From: an uncultured Clostridia bacterium
Lineage (GTDB): Bacteria; Bacillota; Clostridia; Christensenellales; UBA1242
NCBI GenBank assembly: GCA_934771475.1
Contig: CAKVMD010000005.1
Location: 6,414 to 70,413 of the forward strand
Reading direction: 5' to 3'
Length of the DNA: 64,000 nucleotides
The notes below the pieces were generated by a model. That model had not been told where the DNA came from and did no database searches. It saw only the letters and a program-made list of their open reading frames with translations. Position numbers and translations under genes: made by a program. This document shows positions 16,798-24,974 of the stretch, in pieces; the first letter of the stretch is position 1; each line of letters starts with the position of its first letter.

Positions 16798-16826
16798 TTT
16801 AATTATTTAATCAAATTTGTTAAAAT
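16798..16826 (+). promoter_or_regulatory. comEC promoter, apparently leaderless
   Basis: TAAAAT at 16821-16826 with a weak TTTAAT 17 nt upstream. The comEC ATG begins 7 nt after the -10 box and no Shine-Dalgarno is present, so transcription probably starts at or next to the start codon. Confidence 0.45.
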
Positions 16827-16832
16827 AGCAAT

Positions 16833-18923
16833 ATGAAAAAAGTCGTAAATTATCGTCCACTATTTTTTATCTTTGTTTTTCTTCTTTGCGGAATTGTTAT
16901 GGCGAGGAAAGTTTTTGACAAAGATTTTCTTGTTATTGCATTTTTAGCACTGACGATGATAGCGATTATATTATGGTTGAGCCTTGCCAAAAAATTCAAA
17001 ATATTGTGTCTTATTCTATCGGCTTTCATTCTTGGAGGAGGGCTTTTCTTTGCGGGAAAAGCGTGCTACAAAATAAACGAATATTCTGAGCAAGTGGCTG
17101 TTGTTGGAAGAGTAACCGATTCTATAAAAGAGGGAGAACACTATTACAGAGTTTTGTTAGACGACGTTGTCATCGAAGGCAAAAGCGACAAAAATATTTC
17201 TTTATACATAAGCGTTCGCGATGGCAAAAAGATAAAGGCTGGCGATAAAATTGTATTTGAAACGAAGCTAGAAAGTATTTCGCTGTGGACACTCAAAAAT
17301 TTCAACTCATATTATTATCGAAATAACATTGGATATGTTGCGTCAATTAATTCAAGTTCTATGGTTGTGGTAGAGGGTGGTTTAAAATTCGATGAGACCA
17401 TAAGGCAAACTGTCAAAAAGAGACTTGAAGACAATCTTTCAGAGGGAAACGCGGGACTATGCTATGCGCTTTTGTTTGGAGATAAAATAGAAATCTCAAA
17501 CGACACTTTATTAAACTATAAAAATGCTGGAATAATTCATATTTTGGCGGTCAGTGGACTGCATGTAAGTTTCCTTTTGGGGTTACTCCTAGGGCTTATG
17601 AAATTATGCAAAGTTAATAAGTATGTAAGTTTTGTTTTAACCACAATTTTTATCATATTGTTTGCATACCTTTGTTCATTTACTCCTTCGGTTGTAAGAG
17701 CGGGGCTTATGGGGATATTCTTTATGCTATCCCGTCTTATGGGCAGAAGATATGACACGCTTTCTTCGCTTGGACTTGCGGGAATTATCATTTTGTTATT
17801 TAGTCCGCTGACTGCTTTTGATATTGGCTTTTTGATGAGTGTATTTTGTGTTCTTGGCATAAGTTTGCTTTCAAAACTTTTCACAAAGGTGTTTGTAAAA
17901 GCCATGCCTTATCCGGTTGCGTCAGCCCTTTCAGTTTCCCTTGCAAGTCAAATAATCACATTGCCTTTTACTGCTTATTTCGGCGGAAAATTTAACTTTC
18001 TTTCGCCTTTTGTAAACTTGATAATTGTGCCTTTCTTTGGCTTGCTGTTCCCTTACCTTGTGGTGGCATGCTTTATCAGCGCCATTTTACCTTTTATGGG
18101 CTTTATCCTTGCGCCTGCGGGGTGGGGATTTAGCGGGGTTACTTATGTTGTAAGATTTTTTGGCAACACCAGTTTATATTTGCCGATAGAAAAAGTGCAC
18201 GTAACTGTGATGATAGTATTTTTTGTGCTTATCTTTGTGTTTAGTAAGTTTGTTCTTTTGCCTATCAAGCAAAAATCGGCTGTTATCGGAACACTTGCCA
18301 TCCTACTTTCTGTTTGTGGGCTTTTAAGTCCGCTCACCGTAAAAAGTGATTTAAAATCAGCGGTTCAACTTTGCTCAAATTCAAGTCCATGCTATATTCT
18401 TACCTCATCTAGCGGAGAAAGAATGCTGGTTGGATACAATAGCTTAGTTGAAAATTACGCGAGAGAATATAACGCGAAAAAACTTGACTACTTCTTGTCT
18501 TTTGAGCCAATAAATGAAGAAGATACTCTTGCTCTTGCCTCATTTGGGACAGGACTTTTTGTGGCGTGCAGTGGAGATAATTCTTGTGAAAATACAATGT
18601 ATTCGTCCGCGGGTGAGTGCGGTGATTTTTGGTATGAATTTTTAAAAAGTGAAAATAAAATTCTTGGCGTGGGAGTTAAGTTTGGGGAAACAAAAGTTTT
18701 TATTGCAACTGAGGCGAGCGCGCGGTATAATCAAAAATATGAAGAGTACTTCGCCGAATTTAATCCGAGCGTGATATTTGTAGGTGATAATGATGAAATC
18801 GGTCATGACTATGTAACCATTTCGGTAAACAAAAATGGACAGTCTTGGACGAGTTACGAAGAAAGCGGAAATATGAAATTTACTTTTGAAAATATATTTG
18901 TTTACAAGGAGGCATTAGATTGA
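16833..18923 (+). CDS. comEC: ComEC/Rec2 DNA-uptake channel protein
   Basis: 696 residues. ComEC moves single-stranded DNA across the membrane during natural transformation. An N-terminal pair of membrane helices precedes a soluble OB-like domain (about 85-190). Then comes the competence core with AVSGLHVSFLLGLLLGLMKL and SFTPSVVRAGLMGIFFMLSRLMGRRYDTL, and about eight further helices. The C-terminal 190 residues occupy the place of the beta-lactamase-like domain, but no HxHxDH motif is visible, so that domain is degenerate or different. No comEA is adjacent. Overlaps holA by 4 nt. Confidence 0.88.
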   Translation: MKKVVNYRPLFFIFVFLLCGIVMARKVFDKDFLVIAFLALTMIAIILWLSLAKKFKILCLILSAFILGGGLFFAGKACYKINEYSEQVAVVGRVTDSIKEGEHYYRVLLDDVVIEGKSDKNISLYISVRDGKKIKAGDKIVFETKLESISLWTLKNFNSYYYRNNIGYVASINSSSMVVVEGGLKFDETIRQTVKKRLEDNLSEGNAGLCYALLFGDKIEISNDTLLNYKNAGIIHILAVSGLHVSFLLGLLLGLMKLCKVNKYVSFVLTTIFIILFAYLCSFTPSVVRAGLMGIFFMLSRLMGRRYDTLSSLGLAGIIILLFSPLTAFDIGFLMSVFCVLGISLLSKLFTKVFVKAMPYPVASALSVSLASQIITLPFTAYFGGKFNFLSPFVNLIIVPFFGLLFPYLVVACFISAILPFMGFILAPAGWGFSGVTYVVRFFGNTSLYLPIEKVHVTVMIVFFVLIFVFSKFVLLPIKQKSAVIGTLAILLSVCGLLSPLTVKSDLKSAVQLCSNSSPCYILTSSSGERMLVGYNSLVENYAREYNAKKLDYFLSFEPINEEDTLALASFGTGLFVACSGDNSCENTMYSSAGECGDFWYEFLKSENKILGVGVKFGETKVFIATEASARYNQKYEEYFAEFNPSVIFVGDNDEIGHDYVTISVNKNGQSWTSYEESGNMKFTFENIFVYKEALD

Positions 18924-19861
18924 AAACATTAAAACAAAGGCTTAAAGAGGGGCTAAAAAATTGTTATATTATGAGTGGTGATGACTACTATCTTTATGAT
19001 AGGGCGTATGAGATGATAAAAAAGGTGGCGAGCATTGAACTTGAAGACTTTAACCTTGTCAAGTTTGATGATGAAAATTTTACAATGAAAGCGCTTCTTG
19101 ACTCGTGTGAGGTTATGCCGATTGGTAGCGACAAACGCCTTATTCTTGTAAAAAATATCGTTAAAATCACCGAAAATGACAAAAAACTTTTAGAAGATTA
19201 TTTGGAAAGCCCAGTTGAAAGCACTATTATTGTGATTTTTGATTATTTTGACAAGTTTTCGTCAATCAAGAATTGTGAAAGGGTAGATTGCAAGCGCTTT
19301 GATAATAAAACTGCTCTTGCTGTTATTGCAAGTGAACTTGAAAAGAGGGGCAAACAGATTTCTACTGAGGCGGGGCAAACGCTGTTTGATTACTGCAATG
19401 GCTACCTTACAAGGGTGAACTGCGAACTTGACAAACTTGCCTATTATGATATTACAAGCCCTCTTATTACAAAGAAAATGGTTGAGGACCTAGCCAGCAA
19501 AGATACCGATTATGTGGTTTTTGAACTTACAGAGGCACTCGGTCAAAAAAATGGGGATAAAGCACTCAAAATTCTCGAAAAAATGATTAAAGAGCCGGGG
19601 ATTTTAGGGCTTATCACAAACCATTTTAGAAGACTGTTTTTTATCTCTATAAGCGACATGACAGACAATGCGCTTTCAGGGCTTTTAGGCGTCAAGGAGT
19701 ATGCAATAAGAAAACAGCGCGAACAGGTAAAAAATTTTTCTAAACTTCAACTTAAAAAGATATACGCTCTTTTGGAAGAAGTGGACTATAAGATTAAAAG
19801 CGGAGAAATGCTTGCTGACACTGCGTTAAACTATCTTGCTCTTTCTATTTTATACATTTAA
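18920..19861 (+). CDS. holA: DNA polymerase III delta subunit
   Basis: Clamp-loader subunit that opens the beta clamp, 313 residues. It begins with TTG 18920, overlapping the comEC stop; AAGGAGG at 18907-18913 fixes this start. Family features are NCYIMSGDDYYLYDRAYEMI at the N-terminus, LVKFDDENFTMKALLDSCEVMPIGSDKRLILVKN, and the helical C-terminus ending ALNYLALSILYI. The comEC-holA order is standard in Firmicutes. Confidence 0.93.
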   Translation: MKTLKQRLKEGLKNCYIMSGDDYYLYDRAYEMIKKVASIELEDFNLVKFDDENFTMKALLDSCEVMPIGSDKRLILVKNIVKITENDKKLLEDYLESPVESTIIVIFDYFDKFSSIKNCERVDCKRFDNKTALAVIASELEKRGKQISTEAGQTLFDYCNGYLTRVNCELDKLAYYDITSPLITKKMVEDLASKDTDYVVFELTEALGQKNGDKALKILEKMIKEPGILGLITNHFRRLFFISISDMTDNALSGLLGVKEYAIRKQREQVKNFSKLQLKKIYALLEEVDYKIKSGEMLADTALNYLALSILYI

Positions 19862-19949
19862 AATGGCTTAAAAGTCGTGTAAATGCTTTATAAAAAGACT
19901 TGCAAAAGCGGGGCAAAGTGTGGTAAGATTAATTTAGGAGAAAATAACT

Positions 19950-21263
19950 ATGTATAAACCCGTGGTGGCGGTGGTTGGTCGTCCAAATGTGGGGAAAAGC
20001 ACATTTTTTAATAAAATTTGTGGAAAGCGAATCTCGATTGTAGATGACACCCCGGGGGTAACAAGAGATAGGATTTATGCCGATGCCGAATGGTGTGGGC
20101 ATACTTTTACTTTGGTTGATACCGGTGGGCTTGACTCACAAAGTGATGATATTTTTCAAAAAGATATTGCCCAGCAAGCAAAAATTGCTATCCATGAGGC
20201 AGATGTAATCGTATTTTTGGTGGATGGTAGAGTTGGGGTAACCCCAAACGATGAAGAGGTTGCATCTATATTGCAACGCTCAAAAACTCCTGTTGTGCTG
20301 GTTGTAAACAAACTTGACAATTTTGATGCAGAAAAGACTTATGAATTTTATTCTCTTGGGCTTGGCGACCCAATGCCTTTGTCGGTCATGCAAAGTAAAG
20401 GGCTGGGGGATGTGCTTGACGAAATTGTCAAACATTTTAAGGAAAGAAAACTTTCCGAAGAGGAAGAAAAACTCACCAAAATTGCACTTGTCGGGCGTCC
20501 AAATGTTGGCAAAAGTAGCCTTGTAAATAGACTTATTGGCCAGACGCGGGTTGTTGTAAGCGACCAAGAAGGCACAACAAGAGACAGCGTTTTAGTTCCA
20601 TTTAGATATAATAAAAAAGATTACGCACTGGTTGACACTGCGGGACTTCGCCGTCAAAGGTCGGTGGAAAAGGTTTCAATCGAAGGATATTCGGTTTTAA
20701 GAACGATGTCGGCTATTGACGAGGCTGATGTTGTGGCAATCGTAGTTGACGGAAGCAGTGAAATAATAAGCGAACAAGATGTCCGCATTGCAGGATATGT
20801 TCATGAGGCGGGAAAACCAAGCGTAATAGTAGTAAATAAGTGGGATATTAAATCTCGTAGCAAGGAAAACTTTATGGCTCTTTTAAATGAAGCGCTTTCA
20901 TTTATGAGTTATTTTAAAGTGATTTTCGTTTCCGCTCTCACAGGCGCAAGCACTGGGCAAATTATGCAAATGCTTGAAGAAAGTTATACAAATTCTTCAA
21001 AGCGCATCACAACAGGGCTCTTAAATGACCTACTCCATGACGCAATTCTTGGACATGAACCTCCAAGCCATAACGGAGCACGCGTAAAAATCAAATATAT
21101 TACACAGGCGTCCTCTAACCCTCCAACTTTTGTGCTTTTTGTAAATGACGCAAAACTTATTAATTTCTCATACAAAAGATACCTTGAAAATAAACTTCGT
21201 GAGAGAGTAGACTTCACTGGCACGCCTATTAGACTAAACATTAAGGGAAAGGGGGACGAGTAA
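19950..21263 (+). CDS. der: Ribosome-associated GTPase Der (EngA)
   Basis: Essential 50S assembly GTPase, 437 residues. It contains two GTPase domains in tandem, each with its P-loop (GRPNVGKSTFF near residue 10 and GRPNVGKSSLV near 180), DTGG/DTAG switch motifs and NKxD motifs (NKLD, NKWD). A C-terminal KH-like domain follows. TTAGGAG precedes ATG 19950. plsY begins 1 bp after the stop, as in many Firmicutes. Confidence 0.97.
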   Translation: MYKPVVAVVGRPNVGKSTFFNKICGKRISIVDDTPGVTRDRIYADAEWCGHTFTLVDTGGLDSQSDDIFQKDIAQQAKIAIHEADVIVFLVDGRVGVTPNDEEVASILQRSKTPVVLVVNKLDNFDAEKTYEFYSLGLGDPMPLSVMQSKGLGDVLDEIVKHFKERKLSEEEEKLTKIALVGRPNVGKSSLVNRLIGQTRVVVSDQEGTTRDSVLVPFRYNKKDYALVDTAGLRRQRSVEKVSIEGYSVLRTMSAIDEADVVAIVVDGSSEIISEQDVRIAGYVHEAGKPSVIVVNKWDIKSRSKENFMALLNEALSFMSYFKVIFVSALTGASTGQIMQMLEESYTNSSKRITTGLLNDLLHDAILGHEPPSHNGARVKIKYITQASSNPPTFVLFVNDAKLINFSYKRYLENKLRERVDFTGTPIRLNIKGKGDE

Positions 21264-21264
21264 T

Positions 21265-22065
21265 ATGGTTTATTTATATTTTACCCTCATTGCAATAGCA
21301 AGTTACTTAATCGGAACGATAAACTTTTCCAAAATCATCGCTTGGAACGCTAGACGCAAGGATATAACCCAAATTGGTTCGCACAACCCCGGCACTATGA
21401 ATATGCTTCGCTCTTTTGGGTTCGGTCTCGCGTTTACCACTTTCGTGGCTGAAATCGTAAAGTCTGGGCTTGTGTGCCTTGCAGTAAAACTTATCTTGCC
21501 ATCTTATGGTGATTTGGTTTATTTCTTTGCAGGATTTTTCCTTATGCTTGGGAATGGCTTCCCTGTATGGTCAAAATTTAAAGGTGGCAAGTGCGTGGCT
21601 TGCCTTGCGGGAATTTTCCTATTTTCTAGTATTTGGTATGCCTCACTTGGCTGGTTTGTGGTTTGCTTTATTCTCCTCATCTTTGTAGATATCGGAAGCG
21701 TGATTTCTTTCTCTTATATTGGTGGGCTTGCAATTTCTTACACAGTGTTTGCTTGGGTTCAACATATCCCTTATGCTTGGGCAGTAACCGCGCTCATCTG
21801 GGTTATGTATGCAATCATGCTTGCAAAACATCATGCAAATATTGGCAGACTTTTCAAAGGCAAAGAAAACCATGTTGGTTTCAAAGATAAACTCAAATCT
21901 TTCTTCTCTAAAAAGAAGGGAAATGAAGAAGAGGTTGTTACGGAAGAAGGACAATCTTTGCCTGAAAATGAAATTGTTATTGACGACTCTGTTGACGCAA
22001 AAGAAGACGGTGAAACAGCGCTGAATGATGATACGCCAAAAGATGAAAATAACGAAGAAAAATAG
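21265..22065 (+). CDS. plsY: Acyl-phosphate:glycerol-3-phosphate acyltransferase PlsY
   Basis: Membrane enzyme that acylates glycerol-3-phosphate at position 1 in phospholipid synthesis. The first 195 residues have the family spans and motifs: SYLIGTINFSKIIAW, GSHNPGTMNMLRSFG and GNGFPVWSKFKGGK (the usual His is Asn-Gly here). An extra hydrophilic, very acidic tail of about 65 residues (EEEVVTEEGQ to the end) makes it longer than the usual 200. The residue change in the third motif is worth noting but does not alter the call. Follows der with an AAGGGGG ribosome site. Confidence 0.92.
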   Translation: MVYLYFTLIAIASYLIGTINFSKIIAWNARRKDITQIGSHNPGTMNMLRSFGFGLAFTTFVAEIVKSGLVCLAVKLILPSYGDLVYFFAGFFLMLGNGFPVWSKFKGGKCVACLAGIFLFSSIWYASLGWFVVCFILLIFVDIGSVISFSYIGGLAISYTVFAWVQHIPYAWAVTALIWVMYAIMLAKHHANIGRLFKGKENHVGFKDKLKSFFSKKKGNEEEVVTEEGQSLPENEIVIDDSVDAKEDGETALNDDTPKDENNEEK

Positions 22066-22137
22066 AAGAAACTTATAAATTTATTAAGATTTTACTAAAA
22101 TTTATCAAAATTTATTAAAAAATATTAGATTTTTTAT

Positions 22138-22172
22138 AAAAACCTTTCCCTAATTTGTGGAAAGGTTTTTTG
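22138..22172 (+). terminator. Terminator after plsY
   Basis: AAAACCTTTCC (22139-22149) pairs with GGAAAGGTTTT (22159-22169), followed by T residues. The remaining spacer to 22386 has no gene and holds the spoIVA promoter. Confidence 0.85.
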
Positions 22173-22338
22173 TTGTGATAGATTGCGGGACAAAATAAAT
22201 GTTTTGTGTCGGGGCAAAATTGGTAAATTTATTTAATGTCCTTTATTCTATAAAATGCGTAAATAATGCAAGTGTTTTTAAAGTTTCGGGTGAAAAATAT
22301 AGGTGCGTAATTTATTTTAATATCTGCCTTTTATGGTG

Positions 22339-22367
22339 GCATAAAATAGGTTTTGCGGGCATAGATT
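22339..22367 (+). promoter_or_regulatory. Sigma-E-like promoter of spoIVA
   Basis: GCATAAA (22339-22345), a 14-bp spacer, then CATAGATT (22360-22367). This fits the mother-cell sigma-E consensus (kmATATT, 14-15 bp, CATACAnT) well and sits 19 bp before the start codon of a gene known to belong to that regulon in Bacillus. Confidence 0.7.
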
Positions 22368-22386
22368 ATGGTGTATCGGAGGATTT

Positions 22387-23862
22387 ATGGAAAAATTTGA
22401 AATCTATGAGGACATCAAATCGCGAACAAATGGCGATATTTATATTGGCGTGGTTGGACCTGTTAGAGTGGGTAAAAGCACTTTTATAAGCCAATTTATG
22501 CAAAGGCTTGTTGTCCCAAACATTACAGAGAAAAACGCAAAGGAAAGAACTCTTGATGAACTTCCTCAAAGTGCAGACGGAAAAACTATTATGACAACTC
22601 AACCTCACTTTGTGCCTAACGAAGCGGTTAAAATCAAAGTTGCTAACGCTGAAATGAGGGTAAGACTTATTGATTGCGTTGGCTATCTTGTGAGTGGAGT
22701 TATGGGACACACCGAGGATGACAAACCTAGACTTGTTAAAACGCCTTGGTCAAACAAAGAAATGCCATTTGAAGAGGCTGCCGAATTTGGAACAACAAAG
22801 GTTATTGAGGACCATTCAACCATTGGCATTATGGTTACAACAGACGGTTCGGTCGCTGACTTGCCTCGAAGCAGTTATGTTGAAGCCGAAGAAAGGGTTG
22901 TAAAGAAACTTAAAGATGCAGGAAAACCTTTTGTCATCGCTCTCAACTGCAAGAACCCACATTCACAAGACAATAAAAAGTTGGCGCAAAGTTTGTCCAC
23001 TAAATATGATGCGCCTGTTATCCCAATTAACGCGCTTGAACTCAAAGATGAAGATGTTGATAAAATCTTTGAAAATGTGCTTATGGAGTTCCCGGTTAAG
23101 TCAATTCAAGTGAAGATGCCTGATTGGCTTCGCGCACTTGATTTTAATGATGACATAATAAGCGAAATCACAAACGAAATGAGAAAAGTTGGGCAAGGTA
23201 TGCTTAAATTAAGCGATGCAAACAAAAATCAAATAGCTTTTTCTGAAAGCACCGCCTTTGACCCTATCACGCTTTCAGTAATTGACGCTGGTAATGGAAT
23301 TATTAAGTTTAATGTTATTCCAAAAGATGGACTATTTTACAAAGTTCTTTCAAAGGAATGCGGATATGAACTTGCCGATGACTTTGCCCTTGTCAAATAT
23401 ATTAAAGAACTTGCTGTGGCTAAACTTGAATATGACAAACTCAAAACTGCACTTGAAGAGGTTAGACAAACTGGCTACGGAATTGTTGAACCTCGCCGAG
23501 AAGATTTGGAACTTGGTGAGCCAGAGGTTATCAAACAAGGTGGAAGATATGGCGTTAAAATTAAGGCGTCAGCACCTAGCCTTCACATTATGAGAGTTGA
23601 TGTTGAAACTGAGGTTACTCCACTTGTTGGAAGCGAGGACCAAAGCGAAGATTTTGTTAAGAGTTTGCAAGAGCAATTTGAAACTAAACCAGAAACAATT
23701 TGGGATACGAATATTTTGGGAAAGAGCCTTTATTCACTTGTTGGGGATAATATCAATTCAAAAATTATCACTATGCCAGTCGAGGCTCAACGCAAGATGA
23801 GAAAAACTCTTGGCAGAATTGTCAACGAGGGTAAAGGCGGAGTGCTTTGTATTCTCCTTTAA
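22387..23862 (+). CDS. spoIVA: Stage IV sporulation protein A (spore coat ATPase)
   Basis: SpoIVA is an ATPase that polymerises on the forespore to form the coat basement layer. 491 residues, standard length. The Walker A GPVRVGKST places lysine at residue 30, the position known in B. subtilis. Conserved stretches include MTTQPHFVPNEAVKI, RLIDCVGYLVSGVMGH and the C-terminal GGVLCILL membrane-binding end. CGGAGG is 4-9 nt upstream of the ATG. Direct evidence that this lineage makes or made endospores. Confidence 0.97.
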   Translation: MEKFEIYEDIKSRTNGDIYIGVVGPVRVGKSTFISQFMQRLVVPNITEKNAKERTLDELPQSADGKTIMTTQPHFVPNEAVKIKVANAEMRVRLIDCVGYLVSGVMGHTEDDKPRLVKTPWSNKEMPFEEAAEFGTTKVIEDHSTIGIMVTTDGSVADLPRSSYVEAEERVVKKLKDAGKPFVIALNCKNPHSQDNKKLAQSLSTKYDAPVIPINALELKDEDVDKIFENVLMEFPVKSIQVKMPDWLRALDFNDDIISEITNEMRKVGQGMLKLSDANKNQIAFSESTAFDPITLSVIDAGNGIIKFNVIPKDGLFYKVLSKECGYELADDFALVKYIKELAVAKLEYDKLKTALEEVRQTGYGIVEPRREDLELGEPEVIKQGGRYGVKIKASAPSLHIMRVDVETEVTPLVGSEDQSEDFVKSLQEQFETKPETIWDTNILGKSLYSLVGDNINSKIITMPVEAQRKMRKTLGRIVNEGKGGVLCILL

Positions 23863-23959
23863 TAATTGGTTTAAAAATCTATTCACATTAAACAAATGTA
23901 AAATTAAAAATTAAAATATTCGAAAAATATTTAAATTTCAAAAAAAATATCAAAAAAAT

Positions 23960-23987
23960 GAAAAAAAGGCTTTTAAAAGCCTTTTTT
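23960..23987. terminator. Terminator after spoIVA
   Basis: AAAAAAGGCTTT pairs with AAAGCCTTTTTT around a minimal loop (23961-23986), symmetric, usable in both directions between convergent genes. Confidence 0.85.
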
Positions 23988-24107
23988 TGCGTAAAAAATA
24001 TAGAATTTATTTAATTTTTAACAAGAATGGTTTGTGTAAAGCATTTTTTGCTTTTATAGAAATAAAAAAATATTAAATATTGTTTTAGCGATAAAAGAGA
24101 CCAAAAA

Positions 24108-24593
24108 TCATTTTAAGATTTTTAAATCTTTTATATTAACAGAAATGCAATCACCATCATATTCACCATTATTCTTTATGCTTGAAAAGTCCACTTCAAC
24201 ATAGCCTTGAACCGCCTTGCTGTCCATAACATAACCTTTGGCTCCTTTGTGTATGCCCAATTTAGAATATTTGGGGTTTTCTACGATAAGTTCTACATGG
24301 TCAAAATCGTGAAAAGGGATGTCTTCAAATGACGATTTAGATTTCGTGGTAATTTCAGCAATTTTATTTTCTATTAGTTCTTTCATATTATCAGGGAGTT
24401 TTTCTTCGCAAAGAAGCAAGCCCTTTAATTTTATATTAACAAAAGCATAATCGCCAGTATTTTGAGGGTTTAAAAATAAAACATTTGCACTTATCGTAAA
24501 GACATCAGTTATAATGCCATGCAAATCTTTATATAAATTGTTTTGCAAGTATGGCTCACTGTTTATTAGTTTCACTAAATCATATCTTTTCAT
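24108..24593 (-). CDS. Hypothetical protein
   Basis: 161 residues, soluble, no signal peptide. I do not recognise it. The second half contains FDHVELIVENPKYSKLGIHKGAKGYVMD, which resembles SH3-like domains of small immunity-type proteins (the phrase VELI..KY...G..KG..G.V). I chose ATG 24593 because GGAGG is 9 nt upstream; the ATG at 24602 touches the ribosome site. It has its own minus-strand promoter and is monocistronic. Confidence 0.6.
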   Translation of the reverse strand: MKRYDLVKLINSEPYLQNNLYKDLHGIITDVFTISANVLFLNPQNTGDYAFVNIKLKGLLLCEEKLPDNMKELIENKIAEITTKSKSSFEDIPFHDFDHVELIVENPKYSKLGIHKGAKGYVMDSKAVQGYVEVDFSSIKNNGEYDGDCISVNIKDLKILK

Positions 24594-24713
24594 TTTGCCC
24601 ATCCTCCAAATGGTGTTGTGTTTTTAATTAGTCCTTGGGGACACAACATCCACCCGCTATAAAATTTTATCCTAATGAATTGATGTTGTATTGACATCAT
24701 CACTTATTTGCAA

Positions 24714-24742
24714 ATTATCGCTTATTTGCAATAAATTGTCAA
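24714..24742 (-). promoter_or_regulatory. Promoter of the hypothetical gene 24108-24593
   Basis: On the minus strand: TTGACA (24737-24742), 17 bp, GATAAT (24714-24719). The spacer overlaps a direct repeat of CTTATTTGCAA (about 24702-24731), a possible operator. The rest of 24603-24974 holds nothing else I can support. Confidence 0.65.
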
Positions 24743-24940
24743 ATGCTCCCATGTAATTTTATAAACCTCCTTAATTTTTTATTTTTTTGATAATTTTGGT
24801 GAGTGAATGGGTAAATAGAAAAGGTTAATTTTTTTGGGGGTACAAGTGGTTTATTGTTTTGGGTGGGGTGTTTGATATTGCGCTTTTGCCTTTCACCAAG
24901 TAGAAATTTTTATTTCCTAAACAAAAGTTTGTTTTTCTCT

Positions 24941-24968
24941 TTGAATTGTTTTTAAAAAATGCTATCAT
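24941..24968 (+). promoter_or_regulatory. pcrA promoter, apparently leaderless
   Basis: TTGAAT (24941-24946), 16 bp, TATCAT (24963-24968) preceded by TGC. The ATG starts at 24975, 7 nt after the -10 box, and no Shine-Dalgarno is visible. Confidence 0.55.
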
Positions 24969-24974
24969 ATAGTC

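Noticed and set aside
22199..22489. 96-codon ORF ahead of spoIVA
   Set aside because: It overlaps the spoIVA promoter and start in another frame and has no ribosome site.
24108..24593. Assigning the unknown 161-residue protein to a named immunity family
   Set aside because: Only a short SH3-like phrase matches by eye; not enough for a call.
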